From the NCBI GenBank assembly GCA_039820405.1, contig JBCBQC010000007.1, positions 62,001 to 126,000 on the forward strand: a stretch of DNA of 64,000 bases, written 5' to 3'. Within the stretch, counting starts at the first letter, position 1, and every line of letters starts with the position of its first letter. The notes below the pieces were generated by a model. That model had not been told where the DNA came from. It did not search any database and saw only the letters and a program-made list of their open reading frames with translations. Position numbers and translations under genes: made by a program. The stretch comes from CALLVY01 sp937899855. GTDB lineage: Bacteria; Bacteroidota; Bacteroidia; Chitinophagales; Saprospiraceae. Shown one piece after another: positions 16,007 to 24,773 of the stretch.

Positions 16007-16501
16007 TTACTTGCCCCCAAACATTCCTCCAATTCCGCCCAGGAGGTCCTTGGCCTTATCTTGGAGCATGTCACCAGCTTGGTCCTTGAGGCCATCTGCG
16101 AGGCCATCGCTTCCCCCCAGCATACTCATCAAGCCGCTCTCGCTGACCTGGCCATCTCCATCGGCAGCGGATCCTTTGATTTTGTTGAGGATCATCGGCA
16201 GGGCTACGGAAGATACCGTGCTGGCCATGCTGTCGGGAATGCCCAACTTGGCAGTCAGCTGGCTGATAAAATTAGTAGCGATGCCGGAGTATACCGCATT
16301 TTGCATCATATCACCACCACCGCTAAACATTCCGAGTACACCGGAGATGTTGCCACCGCTGACGGCTCCCATCAATCCCGAGGTAATGCTGTCTTTGGCA
16401 AGGGGCATCGCTTGTTCGGCCTGGCTGGCATCCAAGCCAGTTTTTTCTTTGAGGGTATCTACTACCTGGCCTTTGAAGCCATCCAAAATATTGTCTAACA
16501 T
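16007..16501 (-). CDS. DUF937 family protein (YidB-like)
   Basis: A 164-aa glycine- and methionine-rich protein without signal peptide. It consists of short helical stretches with repeated G-x-x-G turns: GLMGAVSGGNISGVLGMFSG, then GGDMMQNAVYSGI, VALPMILNKIKG, and a low-complexity end (DMLQDKAKDLLGGIGGMFGG). This matches the DUF937/YidB-like families, which are common in environmental bacteria and have no assigned function. I start at the ATG at 16501; the longer frame adds 30 residues not typical of the family. It is single and ends in a strong terminator. Confidence 0.8.
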   Translation of the reverse strand: MLDNILDGFKGQVVDTLKEKTGLDASQAEQAMPLAKDSITSGLMGAVSGGNISGVLGMFSGGGDMMQNAVYSGIATNFISQLTAKLGIPDSMASTVSSVALPMILNKIKGSAADGDGQVSESGLMSMLGGSDGLADGLKDQAGDMLQDKAKDLLGGIGGMFGGK

Positions 16502-16626
16502 GAGCTGAAGTTTATGAATTAGGAAATTGTACAAGCCTATTGCTAGCGGCCACGAAGCGGACACGGAGCCGTTTTTATTCGGCGCAGTCACCGCTGGAGG
16601 CGTTCAGGGCTGTTTTGTTGTGGGGC

Positions 16627-17049
16627 TCAGGCGCTGGGGGCCCGGTAGGCTACTGCCTTGATTTCGATGAGCAGGTGGGGATGGGGCAGTTGGTGTACCG
16701 CGACGGTCGTCCGGGTGGGGCCTTCGTGGTCGAAAAATTCCCCGTAAACCTCGTTGTAGCCACCAAAGTCGTTCATGTTGACCAAAAAAGAGGTAATGTC
16801 CACCACATCACTCAAATCGGCACCAACGCTTTGTAGGATGGACCGGATGTTCTCTAGAACGGCCCGGGTCTGCTCCCGAATGTTGAGATTGGTGGTACCC
16901 AGTTCATCCACTTCCACACCGGCAAAGCTGTTGTCCGCACGACGGCTACTCGTCCCCGAGACGAAAATGAAGTTTCCCACTCGCTTGACGTGGGGGTATT
17001 TACCCCGGGGAACCGCACGGTCGGTCAGTACCTTGCTTTCTGTTTTCAT
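16627..17049 (-). CDS. RidA family (YjgF/UK114) protein
   Basis: A 140-aa cytoplasmic protein. Typical family blocks are present: AVPRGKYPHVKRVGNFIFVS followed by GTSSR, EQTRAVLENIRSILQSVGAD, VVDITSFLVNMNDFGGYNEV, and GPTRTTVAVHQLPHPHLLIE. The 'GPTRTTVAV' stretch contains the active-site Arg that binds the carboxylate of imine intermediates in RidA enamine/imine deaminases. The N-terminal segment and the 'SSRRADN' block resemble 2-aminomuconate deaminases, so a catabolic role is also possible. The start is the ATG at 17049; an upstream promoter places the transcript start at or next to this ATG. Confidence 0.9.
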   Translation of the reverse strand: MKTESKVLTDRAVPRGKYPHVKRVGNFIFVSGTSSRRADNSFAGVEVDELGTTNLNIREQTRAVLENIRSILQSVGADLSDVVDITSFLVNMNDFGGYNEVYGEFFDHEGPTRTTVAVHQLPHPHLLIEIKAVAYRAPSA

Positions 17050-17053
17050 ACGC

Positions 17054-17085
17054 CGAAGGTAGTGAAATCTTTGCGTTTTGAGCAA
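17054..17085 (-). promoter_or_regulatory. Putative promoter of the RidA gene; probably leaderless transcript
   Basis: On the minus strand TTG (17085-17083), a 21-bp spacer, then TACCTTCG (17061-17054), a near-consensus Bacteroidota promoter. Only 4 nt separate the -7 box from the ATG at 17049, so the transcript should begin at about the start codon. Confidence 0.55.
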
Positions 17086-17156
17086 AAAGCTTTCTACTTT
17101 TATGACCGGAATATCCCCCTCAAAAAAACCACGCGCCCCAGCGCCTACCCCCGATT

Positions 17157-18389
17157 ATGATCCGCGCCATCTTTTTGTTGTACGTCTTTCTCGATTGGTA
17201 TACCTACCACGGCCTCCACTCCCTGGTGCCCGATCGCTGGCGTTGGCCCTTTCGCCTGATTTACGGTCTCCTCAGCCTCCTGGTTTACTATTGTTTTTAC
17301 CAAACCTACCTCCTGCTCTACAGCGGCAGCATCTTTTCCGATGCTTCGGGGACCGTCTATTTGGGCATCTTTTTGAGTGTTTTGGTGGGAAAATTGAGCT
17401 TTGGCCTCTTACTCCTACCACAAGATGTGGGGCGCATCCTTTGGGCGCTGGTCCGCCGCCTGCGGGGACTCGCCCGCTCGGAAACACCGGAAGGCCCACT
17501 GATTCCCTCCCGACGCCAATTTTTGACCCTCGGCGCCACCGGATTGGCAGCCTTGCCTTTTCTGGGCATGCTCTATGGCATTACCCGGGGCAAATACCGC
17601 TACACCGTTCAAAACGTCCGCCTGACCTTTAGCGATCTGCCACGCGCTTTCGAGGGGTTTAAGATCGTCCAAATTTCCGATATCCACGCCGGCAGTTTCG
17701 ACAATCCCGCCGCCGTCGCCAAGGGGATCGAGCTCATCAATGCCCAAGCCGCCGATTTGATCGTCTTTACCGGTGATCTGGTCAACTCGGATAAAAACGA
17801 GGTGGATCCCTACCTCGACCTCTTCGCCCAGCTCCAAGCTCGCCACGGCAAGCTGGCCACCCTGGGCAATCACGACTACTACGGCGAACCCGACGGGGAG
17901 CCCCAACGCAGCGACTACTGGCGGGACTTTTACGCCAAGTACCGCGCCATGGGCTTCGACTTGCTCAGCAATCGCCACCGGACCATCGAACGGGAAGACG
18001 AGCGCCTGCAAATTTTGGGGGTGGAAAACTGGGGCAAAGGACCCTATTTCCCAAAAAAAGGCGACCTCGACCGGGCGCTCGACGGCGTACCCGACCGGGA
18101 TTTTTGCATCCTCCTCTCGCACGATCCCAGCCACTGGAGTGCTAAGGTATTGCCCCACCAACGACACATCGCCCTGACCCTCAGTGGCCATACCCACGGC
18201 TTCCAATTTGGGATCAACGTACCGGGCTTTAAGTGGAGCCCCGCCCAGTACCGCTACCCTCACTGGATGGGACTTTACGAAGAAGCCGCCCAAAAGCTTT
18301 ACGTCAACCGCGGCTTTGGCTACCTGGGCTTTCCCGGACGCGTGGGCATGTGGCCAGAAATCACCGTTTTCGAGCTGGCATCGGCTTAA
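17157..18389 (+). CDS. Membrane-anchored metallophosphoesterase
   Basis: A 410-aa protein. The N-terminal about 145 residues form several hydrophobic segments plus an anchor-like stretch (QFLTLGATGLAALPFLGMLY). The C-terminal 260 residues are a calcineurin-like phosphoesterase with all five blocks: ISDIHAG (about 173-179), FTGDLVNS, LGNHDYYG, LLSHDPSHW and LSGHTHGFQFG. The family cuts phosphomonoesters, phosphodiesters or UDP-sugar lipids (YkuE/LpxH-like); the real substrate is not known. The catalytic domain follows an internal membrane segment and so probably faces the periplasm. It is the first gene of a plus-strand run, 107 bp from the divergent RidA gene. Confidence 0.85.
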   Translation: MIRAIFLLYVFLDWYTYHGLHSLVPDRWRWPFRLIYGLLSLLVYYCFYQTYLLLYSGSIFSDASGTVYLGIFLSVLVGKLSFGLLLLPQDVGRILWALVRRLRGLARSETPEGPLIPSRRQFLTLGATGLAALPFLGMLYGITRGKYRYTVQNVRLTFSDLPRAFEGFKIVQISDIHAGSFDNPAAVAKGIELINAQAADLIVFTGDLVNSDKNEVDPYLDLFAQLQARHGKLATLGNHDYYGEPDGEPQRSDYWRDFYAKYRAMGFDLLSNRHRTIEREDERLQILGVENWGKGPYFPKKGDLDRALDGVPDRDFCILLSHDPSHWSAKVLPHQRHIALTLSGHTHGFQFGINVPGFKWSPAQYRYPHWMGLYEEAAQKLYVNRGFGYLGFPGRVGMWPEITVFELASA

Positions 18390-18473
18390 ATTAACCACTA
18401 ATTCATCACGATCCTCGCAAAAGCTGCTATCTTCGTAGGGTTCGTCATTGATTTACCCAACACTTCCTAAACC

Positions 18474-20621
18474 ATGCTCAATCATTTACTTTCCACACTT
18501 GGTCTGCTTTTCCTTGGCTTCCATTTGAACGCCCAAACGATCGCCGAAATTCAAGGAACCGGGGGCGCTTCCCCCTACGCCAACCAAACCATCACCACCA
18601 CCGGAATCGTCACCGCCACCGAAAGTCGGGGCTATTTCCTGCAGGACGGCGTGGCCCCACGCAGCGGCATCTACGTGTTCGACAACAGCCAGTCGCCCAA
18701 TGTCGGCGATGAGGTGCGCCTCTCCGCTACGGTGGTCGAATTTTACGAACTGACTGAACTGACCGACGTGAGCAATTTTGAGCTGCTTTCTGCGGATAAT
18801 CCCCTCCCCGCCCCCATCCTACTCTCCACCGCTGCGGTCGCCGACGAGGACTACGAAGGCATGCTCATCCGCATCGAGGACGCCACCTGTACCAATACGG
18901 ATCTGGGCTTTGGCGAGTGGGAAGTCGACGACGGCAGTGGCCCCGTGGCCATCGACGATCTGATCTTTGCCTTCTCTCCCCAGCTCAATACCGACTACAA
19001 CGTCACCGGACCGATGACCTATACCTTTGGCAATTATAAAGTCTTACCTCGCTCGATGGCGGATATTGAGATTGCGCTCCCCCTTTATTTTACCACTCCT
19101 CCTCTAGAAAAAGACCTCCGGACCAACCAGTTGACCTTTACCTGGGAGACCAACGTCCCCGCCAGTACCGCCCTGGCCTACGGCCTGACCCCCAGCCTCG
19201 AATTGGGCACCATCACGGGCACTGACAACGTGATGGCGCACGAAATCGTCCTCGATAACCTGCAAGCCGCCACCGTGTATTACGTCAAGGCCATCTCCGA
19301 ATCAGGAATGAACAGTGCCCCCAGCCTTACCCAGGTGGTCAGTACGGTGTCCAACAGTACGGGCGATATCCGAGTCTACTTCAACCACGAGGTCGACCAC
19401 TCGGTGGCCACGGGGCCCCTCGCGGTCAGTACCGATGCCATCATCGACACCATCATTTCCTACCTCGATCGGGCCCAACAGACCCTGGACATTACGATGT
19501 ACGAGGTAGAAAACGAGCGCATCATCAACGCCATCGTCGCCGCCGCGGACCGGGGCGTCACGGTCCGCTACCTCAGCGACAACGAAGGCAACAACGAGGT
19601 ACTCAGTACCTTGAGCGACAACAACATCCCCGTGCTGGAGGGCAACGAGACGGGCCTCATGCACGATAAGTTTATCCTCATCGACCGCGCCTCCGTCAAC
19701 GACAGTTGGGTGATGACGGGTTCGATGAACCACACCGAGGCCAACCTCGGCTGGGATTTTAACAACGTCATCTGTATCCAAGATCAGGCCCTCGCCAATG
19801 CTTACTTCCTGGAATTTAACGAGATGTGGGGAGGCAGCGATGACCAACCCGACCTCCAGAATGCCAAATTTAGCAATCAAAAGAGCGACAATACCCCCCA
19901 CCGTTTCCTGATCGGCGACCGACCGACGGAACTTTATTTTTCCCCCACCGACGGGACCGCCGCCCAAATCAAACGCGTGCTGGATGGGGCGCAAAACGAG
20001 CTGGCTTTTGCCGTGTTGGTCTTTACCGAAAACAGTTTGGGGAGTGCGGTGCTGGATGCCTACGATCGGGGGCTGGAGGTCAGTGGCATCATCGACTACG
20101 TGGAGTTCAACGGCAGTGAGTTTGTCTTTTTGCAAAATAATGATGTCCCCGTGGTGGATTATCAAAACGCCGATGGGTCACAGTGGCCGGACGGCCCGAC
20201 CCTGCACCACAAGTACGCCATCGTCGATTACGCGACCCCGGAGGAGGCGGTCCTGATCACGGGTTCGCACAATTGGACGGCCTCCGCCAATTCGATCCAC
20301 GACGAGAATACCCTCATCATCCGCGACGCCACGCTGGCCAATCTGTACTACCAGGAATTTAGTGCGCGCTACGAGACCCTGACCTCCGTCCGTACGCCCC
20401 CCGCTCTGCGCCCCCTTCGCCTGGGCCCCAATCCGGTAAGCGACCAACTGTGGCTGCGAGCCCCCGAAGCGGGTACCCTGATCGTGACCGACTTGCAAGG
20501 ACGCCGCGTGCTGGAGCGCCAATTGGGCACGGGCGAACACCGTATTGCCACCGGGGAATGGCCCGCCGGAATGTACCATTTGCGGCTGGGAGATTCTGGT
20601 GGCAAAGTGGTGAAATTTTAG
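18474..20621 (+). CDS. Secreted phospholipase D-like protein with OB-fold and T9SS sorting domain
   Basis: A 715-aa exported protein. Residues 1-21 are a signal peptide (MLNHLLSTLGLLFLGFHLNA, then Q). Residues about 25-200 form an OB-fold-like domain (TITTTGIVTATESRGYFLQD, NVGDEVRLSATVVE) as in YhcR-type extracellular nucleases. A fibronectin III-like module follows (FTWETNVPASTALAYG to ATVYYVKAISESGMN, about 215-290). Two HKD half-sites come next: HDKFILIDRASVNDSWVMTG (about 397) and HHKYAIVDYATPEEAVLITG (about 578), each HxKxxxxD. The last about 65 residues are the type IX sorting domain (LRLGPNPVSDQLWLRAPEAG). An extracellular DNase or phosphodiesterase role is likely; phospholipase activity is possible. 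Confidence 0.85.
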   Translation: MLNHLLSTLGLLFLGFHLNAQTIAEIQGTGGASPYANQTITTTGIVTATESRGYFLQDGVAPRSGIYVFDNSQSPNVGDEVRLSATVVEFYELTELTDVSNFELLSADNPLPAPILLSTAAVADEDYEGMLIRIEDATCTNTDLGFGEWEVDDGSGPVAIDDLIFAFSPQLNTDYNVTGPMTYTFGNYKVLPRSMADIEIALPLYFTTPPLEKDLRTNQLTFTWETNVPASTALAYGLTPSLELGTITGTDNVMAHEIVLDNLQAATVYYVKAISESGMNSAPSLTQVVSTVSNSTGDIRVYFNHEVDHSVATGPLAVSTDAIIDTIISYLDRAQQTLDITMYEVENERIINAIVAAADRGVTVRYLSDNEGNNEVLSTLSDNNIPVLEGNETGLMHDKFILIDRASVNDSWVMTGSMNHTEANLGWDFNNVICIQDQALANAYFLEFNEMWGGSDDQPDLQNAKFSNQKSDNTPHRFLIGDRPTELYFSPTDGTAAQIKRVLDGAQNELAFAVLVFTENSLGSAVLDAYDRGLEVSGIIDYVEFNGSEFVFLQNNDVPVVDYQNADGSQWPDGPTLHHKYAIVDYATPEEAVLITGSHNWTASANSIHDENTLIIRDATLANLYYQEFSARYETLTSVRTPPALRPLRLGPNPVSDQLWLRAPEAGTLIVTDLQGRRVLERQLGTGEHRIATGEWPAGMYHLRLGDSGGKVVKF

Positions 20622-20661
20622 TGAATTGTATTACCTTCGCCGCATTCATCCATCAAAATAA

Positions 20662-21165
20662 ATGCCTATGGCCAGCCCCATCGATCGGGCGGAGATGCTT
20701 CAAGAAATCCAGTCGGCTCAGTTCGACCGGGACCTCGACGTCACCATCAAAACCTCGGAGGGAGACATTCACCTCACCCTCTTTGCCACCAAAACCCCCA
20801 AGACGGTCGCCAACTTTGTTGGTTTGGCCAAAAGAGGATTTTACGACCAACTGAGTTTTCACCGCGTCATCCCGGACTTTATGATCCAGGGAGGCTGTCC
20901 CGAAGGCTCGGGACGGGGCGGACCGGGTTACCGCTTTGAGGACGAGTTTGTCGCCGAATTGATTCACGATACCCCCGGCGTACTTTCCATGGCCAACGCT
21001 GGACCGGGAACCAACGGTAGCCAATTTTTTATCACCCACGTTCCCACTCCCTGGCTGGACTTCAAGCACACCGTTTTTGGCAAGATCAAAAGTGAAGAAG
21101 ATCAGCAGGTGGTCAATGCCGTCCGTCAGGGCAGCCAAATCATCAGCATCGAAATTGCGGAATAA
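20662..21165 (+). CDS. ppiB: Cyclophilin-type peptidyl-prolyl isomerase
   Basis: A 167-aa cytoplasmic prolyl isomerase that speeds protein folding. Conserved cyclophilin blocks: TSEGDIHLTLFATKTPKTVA, LSFHRVIPDFMIQGGCPEGS (Arg of FHR and the Gln in MIQGG), GVLSMANAGPGTNGSQFFIT, and DFKHTVFGKI. No signal peptide is visible. The extended N-terminus (MASPIDRAEMLQEIQSAQFD) is longer than in E. coli PpiB. A TACCTTCG box at 20632-20639 may be its promoter. It overlaps the following lipoprotein gene by 11 bp. Confidence 0.9.
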   Translation: MPMASPIDRAEMLQEIQSAQFDRDLDVTIKTSEGDIHLTLFATKTPKTVANFVGLAKRGFYDQLSFHRVIPDFMIQGGCPEGSGRGGPGYRFEDEFVAELIHDTPGVLSMANAGPGTNGSQFFITHVPTPWLDFKHTVFGKIKSEEDQQVVNAVRQGSQIISIEIAE

Positions 21166-22741
21166 GTGGATACGGTGGTCTTGGGCGGGCGGGCTGCTGG
21201 TCGTTCTGTTTTTTACGCCCTACTGTAGCGACGCCCCCCCGGCCGAGACCACGGCTCCCACTTCCGCCCAACCCCCCAACGGTCGCGAACTCGCCGCGGC
21301 CTACTGCGCCAATTGCCACCTTTACCCCGAGCCCAAGCTGCTCGACCGAACTACCTGGCGCGACTACATCCTCCCCCGGATGGGTGCCCTCCTGGGCATC
21401 TATCGCGATGGCTACGGCTATTACGACCGCGTTCCCGACCACTGGCTCGAACCCGGCCCCGGGGGCCAACGCATTCTCACCGCCAATATCTATCCTCCCG
21501 AACCACTCCTCTCCCGCCCCGAATGGGAAGCCATTGCGGATTATTACCTCGCCGAAGCCCCCGAGCAGCTGGAGAGTGCCTCCGCCGATCTGGAGATTAG
21601 CGTGGGGATTCCGTTTATGAAGGCCCGTACCTTTGCCGAGGGCAACGTCCTGCCGCCCCTCATCCAGGGCATGGGAGTTGATGAGGCGCAAAAGCGGATT
21701 TACGTATCGGTATTCGAGGAGGGCATCTGGCAGTTTGACTTCCGCGGTCGGCTGCTGGACCGCAGCGAAACCTCGGCACTGGTTCCCAGCTTTACGGTGG
21801 ATCAAGCGCACTTTGCGCTGGTGGATATGGGGACGCGCTTGGCTTCGGACCATCCGCAGGGCAGCTTGCAAATTGCCAGCTCCTGGTCGGCTTACCGGGC
21901 TGGACGGAGCCAGCAGCTGCCGGACTTGATGCGTCCCGTACACCTGCGACGGGGCGACCTCAACGGGGATCAGCGCCCCGATTACCTGGTCTGCGAATAC
22001 GGCAATATGCTCGGTCGCCTGGCCTGGTGGGAGGCCAAGGCCGACGGCAGCTTTCAAGCCCATAATCTCTACCCCGACGATGGAGCCGTACGCACCGAAA
22101 TCGTCGATTACGATGGGGACGGGGACCCCGATGTGCTCGCCCTCCAGGCCAACTCCGACGAGGGCATCGACCTGTATCTCAACGAGGGTCAGGGACAATT
22201 CGAACGACAACGGCTGCTTCGCTTTTTGTCCACCAATGGCTCTACCCATTTCGAGAGTCTGGATTTTGAAGGAGACGGACAGCTGGATCTCTTGGTTTGT
22301 AATGGCGACAACGGCGACTACCCGCCCATTCTCAAACCCCACCACGGCATCCGCTTGTACCAACGGCAAGGGGAGCGGTACCAAGAACGCTTTTTCCTGC
22401 CCCTCAACGGCGTCTACCAGGCCACCGCCCGGGATTTTGACTTGGATGGCGATCTGGACATCGCCGCCGTTTCCTTCCACCCCGATTTTGAGCGCCACCC
22501 GCAGGAAAGTTTTGTCCTCTTTATTCAGGAAGCCCCCTACGAGTTTCGCGCTTTTACCATCCCCCAATACGGCTATTCGCGCTGGATGCGTTTGCAGTGC
22601 TTCGACTGGGATGCCGACGGCGACCCCGACCTGCTGCTCTCCGCCTTCAATGCGAAGACACCCGATGTCCCCGAGCGCCGCGCCCGCGACTGGGAAATGA
22701 CCGGAGAGGCGCTGCTGCTGTTGGAAAATACGACCCGCTAA
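21155..22741 (+). CDS. Lipoprotein with heme c site and FG-GAP/VCBS repeats
   Basis: A 528-aa exported protein. From TTG 21155 it begins with a membrane segment and a lipobox-like cysteine (WAGGLLVVLFFTPYC), suggesting a lipoprotein. A heme c binding CANCH (residues about 50-54) sits in AAAYCANCHLYPEPKLLDRT. The rest forms a beta-propeller of calcium-binding FG-GAP/VCBS repeats: DYDGDGDPDVLAL, DFEGDGQLDLLVC, DFDLDGDLDIAAVS and DWDADGDPDLLLS. The start is chosen because upstream codons lie inside the cyclophilin frame. It probably transfers electrons or binds a ligand in the periplasm or at the surface; its partner is unknown. Confidence 0.75.
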   Translation: MRNKWIRWSWAGGLLVVLFFTPYCSDAPPAETTAPTSAQPPNGRELAAAYCANCHLYPEPKLLDRTTWRDYILPRMGALLGIYRDGYGYYDRVPDHWLEPGPGGQRILTANIYPPEPLLSRPEWEAIADYYLAEAPEQLESASADLEISVGIPFMKARTFAEGNVLPPLIQGMGVDEAQKRIYVSVFEEGIWQFDFRGRLLDRSETSALVPSFTVDQAHFALVDMGTRLASDHPQGSLQIASSWSAYRAGRSQQLPDLMRPVHLRRGDLNGDQRPDYLVCEYGNMLGRLAWWEAKADGSFQAHNLYPDDGAVRTEIVDYDGDGDPDVLALQANSDEGIDLYLNEGQGQFERQRLLRFLSTNGSTHFESLDFEGDGQLDLLVCNGDNGDYPPILKPHHGIRLYQRQGERYQERFFLPLNGVYQATARDFDLDGDLDIAAVSFHPDFERHPQESFVLFIQEAPYEFRAFTIPQYGYSRWMRLQCFDWDADGDPDLLLSAFNAKTPDVPERRARDWEMTGEALLLLENTTR

Positions 22742-22836
22742 ACCCCCAGCCCCAAGTACTGCCCTCTTCCGACAAGCGGCACTTGTTGAAATACCCATTT
22801 GTCAGGTAGCAAAAAAAATCTCGCGGACAAAGGCCT

Positions 22837-22844
22837 TATCTTTG
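22837..22844 (+). promoter_or_regulatory. Putative -7 box (TATCTTTG) before the arylsulfotransferase-like gene
   Basis: A perfect TAnnTTTG element, 37 bp before the ATG at 22882. No TTG at the expected -33 distance. Confidence 0.45.
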
Positions 22845-22881
22845 TGGCGTCTATTTTGTGGATCACCAACTCCTCCCAGAC

Positions 22882-24552
22882 ATGAAACGCATTTTTTACG
22901 CCCTTTTGCTCTTACTACCCAGCAGTTTACTGGCCCAAGACCAGACCGTCGGTCTTTTCCTAAACGATTCGACGGCCCTGAATGGCTATACCCTTTTCAG
23001 CGTCAACCGCACCACTTACCTCATCGATAATTGTGGCTACGAAGTTCACCGCTGGAACGGCTCCTCCAACGTGGGGCTGTCGACCTATCTGTTGGAAGAC
23101 GGTCGGCTCCTCCGAACGGGCAGCGTGCTCGGTGATATCCAGGGTGCGGGATCGGGCGGGCGCATCGAACTGCTCTCCTGGACGAGCGAACGGCTCTGGA
23201 CCTTTGATTACAATGATTCCGAAGTCCGGCAACACCACGACATCGAAGCCCTACCCAATGGCAATATCCTAATACTGGCCTGGGAGGTGTACTCTCGGGA
23301 GGAAGCCCTGGCGGCCGGACGCGACCCGGAGCTGCTGGAGCTGGATTTTTGGCCCGACCACATCATCGAAGTGGAGCCGGTGGGCACCGACGACGCCCGC
23401 ATCGTCTGGGAGTGGCGCGCCTGGGATCACCTGATCCAGGACTTTGACCCGACCAAAGCCAATTACGGGGACGTGGGGGCGCATCCCGAACTGATCGACA
23501 TCAACCTGGCGCAGGTGCGGCCGACCAATTTTCCCGGCGTAACGGGCGAAGACTGGATGCACGGCAATAGCATCGACTATCATCCGGAGCGGGACGAGAT
23601 CGTCATCAGCGTACGCAACTTTAGCGAATTGCTGGTAATCGATCACAGTACGACCACCGAGGAGGCCGCGGGACACCGCGGCGGCAATTCGGACATGGGG
23701 GGAGACCTCCTCTACCGCTGGGGCAATCCCATGAATTACCGCCGGGGCGACTCCACCGACCAAGTCTTTTTCCAGCAACACGACGCCCGCTGGATTCCGC
23801 CGGGCTATCCCCATGCGGGGCAAATTCAGGTGTTTAATAATGGCAAGGGCCGCAGCCCCCAGGAGTTTTCGACCGTCGAACGGATCGACCCACCGCTGGA
23901 TGGGGAAGGCCGCTACCAGCTGGTGGAAGGGGAAGCCTACGGGCCGGTGCTACCCAGCCGAACCTACCGGGGCAGTACGCCCTTTTTCTCCTCCTTTATG
24001 GGCGGCGCCCAGCCCCTATCCAATGGCAATACCCTGGTTTGCGTCTCGCAACGGGGGGGCTTTATGGAGGTCAATCCCGAAGACAGCGTGGTTTGGCGAT
24101 ACGTCAGCCCAGTGGGGATCAACGGCCCCGTTGCGCAGGGTACTTTTATCGGGACGCACAACATCTTTCGCGCCACCCGCTACCCGGAAGATTACCCGGC
24201 CTTTATCGGTCGCGAGCTCTTGGCCGGTGCCCCTCTTGAGCGAGACCCCATTCCACTAGACTGCACGATATACAGTGATCCATCGGTGGGGACGACGGAG
24301 CGCTGGGAAGCCGCGGCATCATTCCGGGTGGCCAAGAATCCATTTGGCTCCTTTCTGGCGGTGGAGGGCTTACCGGAGGAAGCCGCCTGGCTGAGGGTAT
24401 ACGATGTACTCGGACGGCGCTACCGTAGCGAGCGTGTCGCGGGGGGGAGTCGACGCTGGGACAGCAGTGCCTGGCCCAGTGGATGGTATTGGGTACAATT
24501 GCGATCGGAAGATGGGCGACAACAGGTCGTGCACCCGGTGGTCAAGCAGTGA
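22882..24552 (+). CDS. Arylsulfotransferase-like secreted protein with T9SS sorting domain
   Basis: A 556-aa exported protein. Residues 1-18 are a signal peptide (MKRIFYALLLLLPSSLLA, then Q). Residues about 20-465 resemble the arylsulfotransferase (ASST) beta-propeller fold: NGYTLFSVNRTTYLIDNCG, HHDIEALPNGNILILAWEVY, IVWEWRAWDHLIQDFDPTK, EDWMHGNSIDYHPERDEIVI, and AQPLSNGNTLVCVSQRGGFM. In ASST enzymes the conserved His in the 'HHD' and 'MHGNS' blocks form the sulfuryl-transfer site. The last about 70 residues are a T9SS C-terminal domain (VAKNPFGSFLAVEGL to WPSGWYWVQLRSEDG). I start at the ATG 22882, since the 8 extra residues upstream spoil the signal peptide. The real acceptor is unknown. 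Confidence 0.8.
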   Translation: MKRIFYALLLLLPSSLLAQDQTVGLFLNDSTALNGYTLFSVNRTTYLIDNCGYEVHRWNGSSNVGLSTYLLEDGRLLRTGSVLGDIQGAGSGGRIELLSWTSERLWTFDYNDSEVRQHHDIEALPNGNILILAWEVYSREEALAAGRDPELLELDFWPDHIIEVEPVGTDDARIVWEWRAWDHLIQDFDPTKANYGDVGAHPELIDINLAQVRPTNFPGVTGEDWMHGNSIDYHPERDEIVISVRNFSELLVIDHSTTTEEAAGHRGGNSDMGGDLLYRWGNPMNYRRGDSTDQVFFQQHDARWIPPGYPHAGQIQVFNNGKGRSPQEFSTVERIDPPLDGEGRYQLVEGEAYGPVLPSRTYRGSTPFFSSFMGGAQPLSNGNTLVCVSQRGGFMEVNPEDSVVWRYVSPVGINGPVAQGTFIGTHNIFRATRYPEDYPAFIGRELLAGAPLERDPIPLDCTIYSDPSVGTTERWEAAASFRVAKNPFGSFLAVEGLPEEAAWLRVYDVLGRRYRSERVAGGSRRWDSSAWPSGWYWVQLRSEDGRQQVVHPVVKQ

Positions 24553-24617
24553 GTGTAGCCCCCCATCGTAGGTGGATCATTGGGAAACGAATTAAATATT
24601 TTCTTCCCGCGTGATTG

Positions 24618-24649
24618 TTGGGGAGTTTGGGGCAAAAGCAGTAATTTTG
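24618..24649 (+). promoter_or_regulatory. Putative promoter of pckA
   Basis: TTG (24618-24620), a 21-bp spacer, then TAATTTTG (24642-24649), consistent with the Bacteroidota pattern. The transcript would carry a leader of about 115 nt before the ATG at 24774. Confidence 0.5.
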
Positions 24650-24773
24650 TTTATACAATGCTAATCAAATACAAACCATTTTAGAACTTACGTGTGGATA
24701 GGTCCATTTTTTGGAAAATCGCTGGCATTGCATTTAAACCTGTTCAGAGTGGGTTCGGCAAAATTGAATTATT

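Noticed and set aside
21143..22798. A 551-codon open frame opposite the heme c/FG-GAP lipoprotein
   Set aside because: Antisense shadow; no recognisable domain, and the sense gene has clear motifs.
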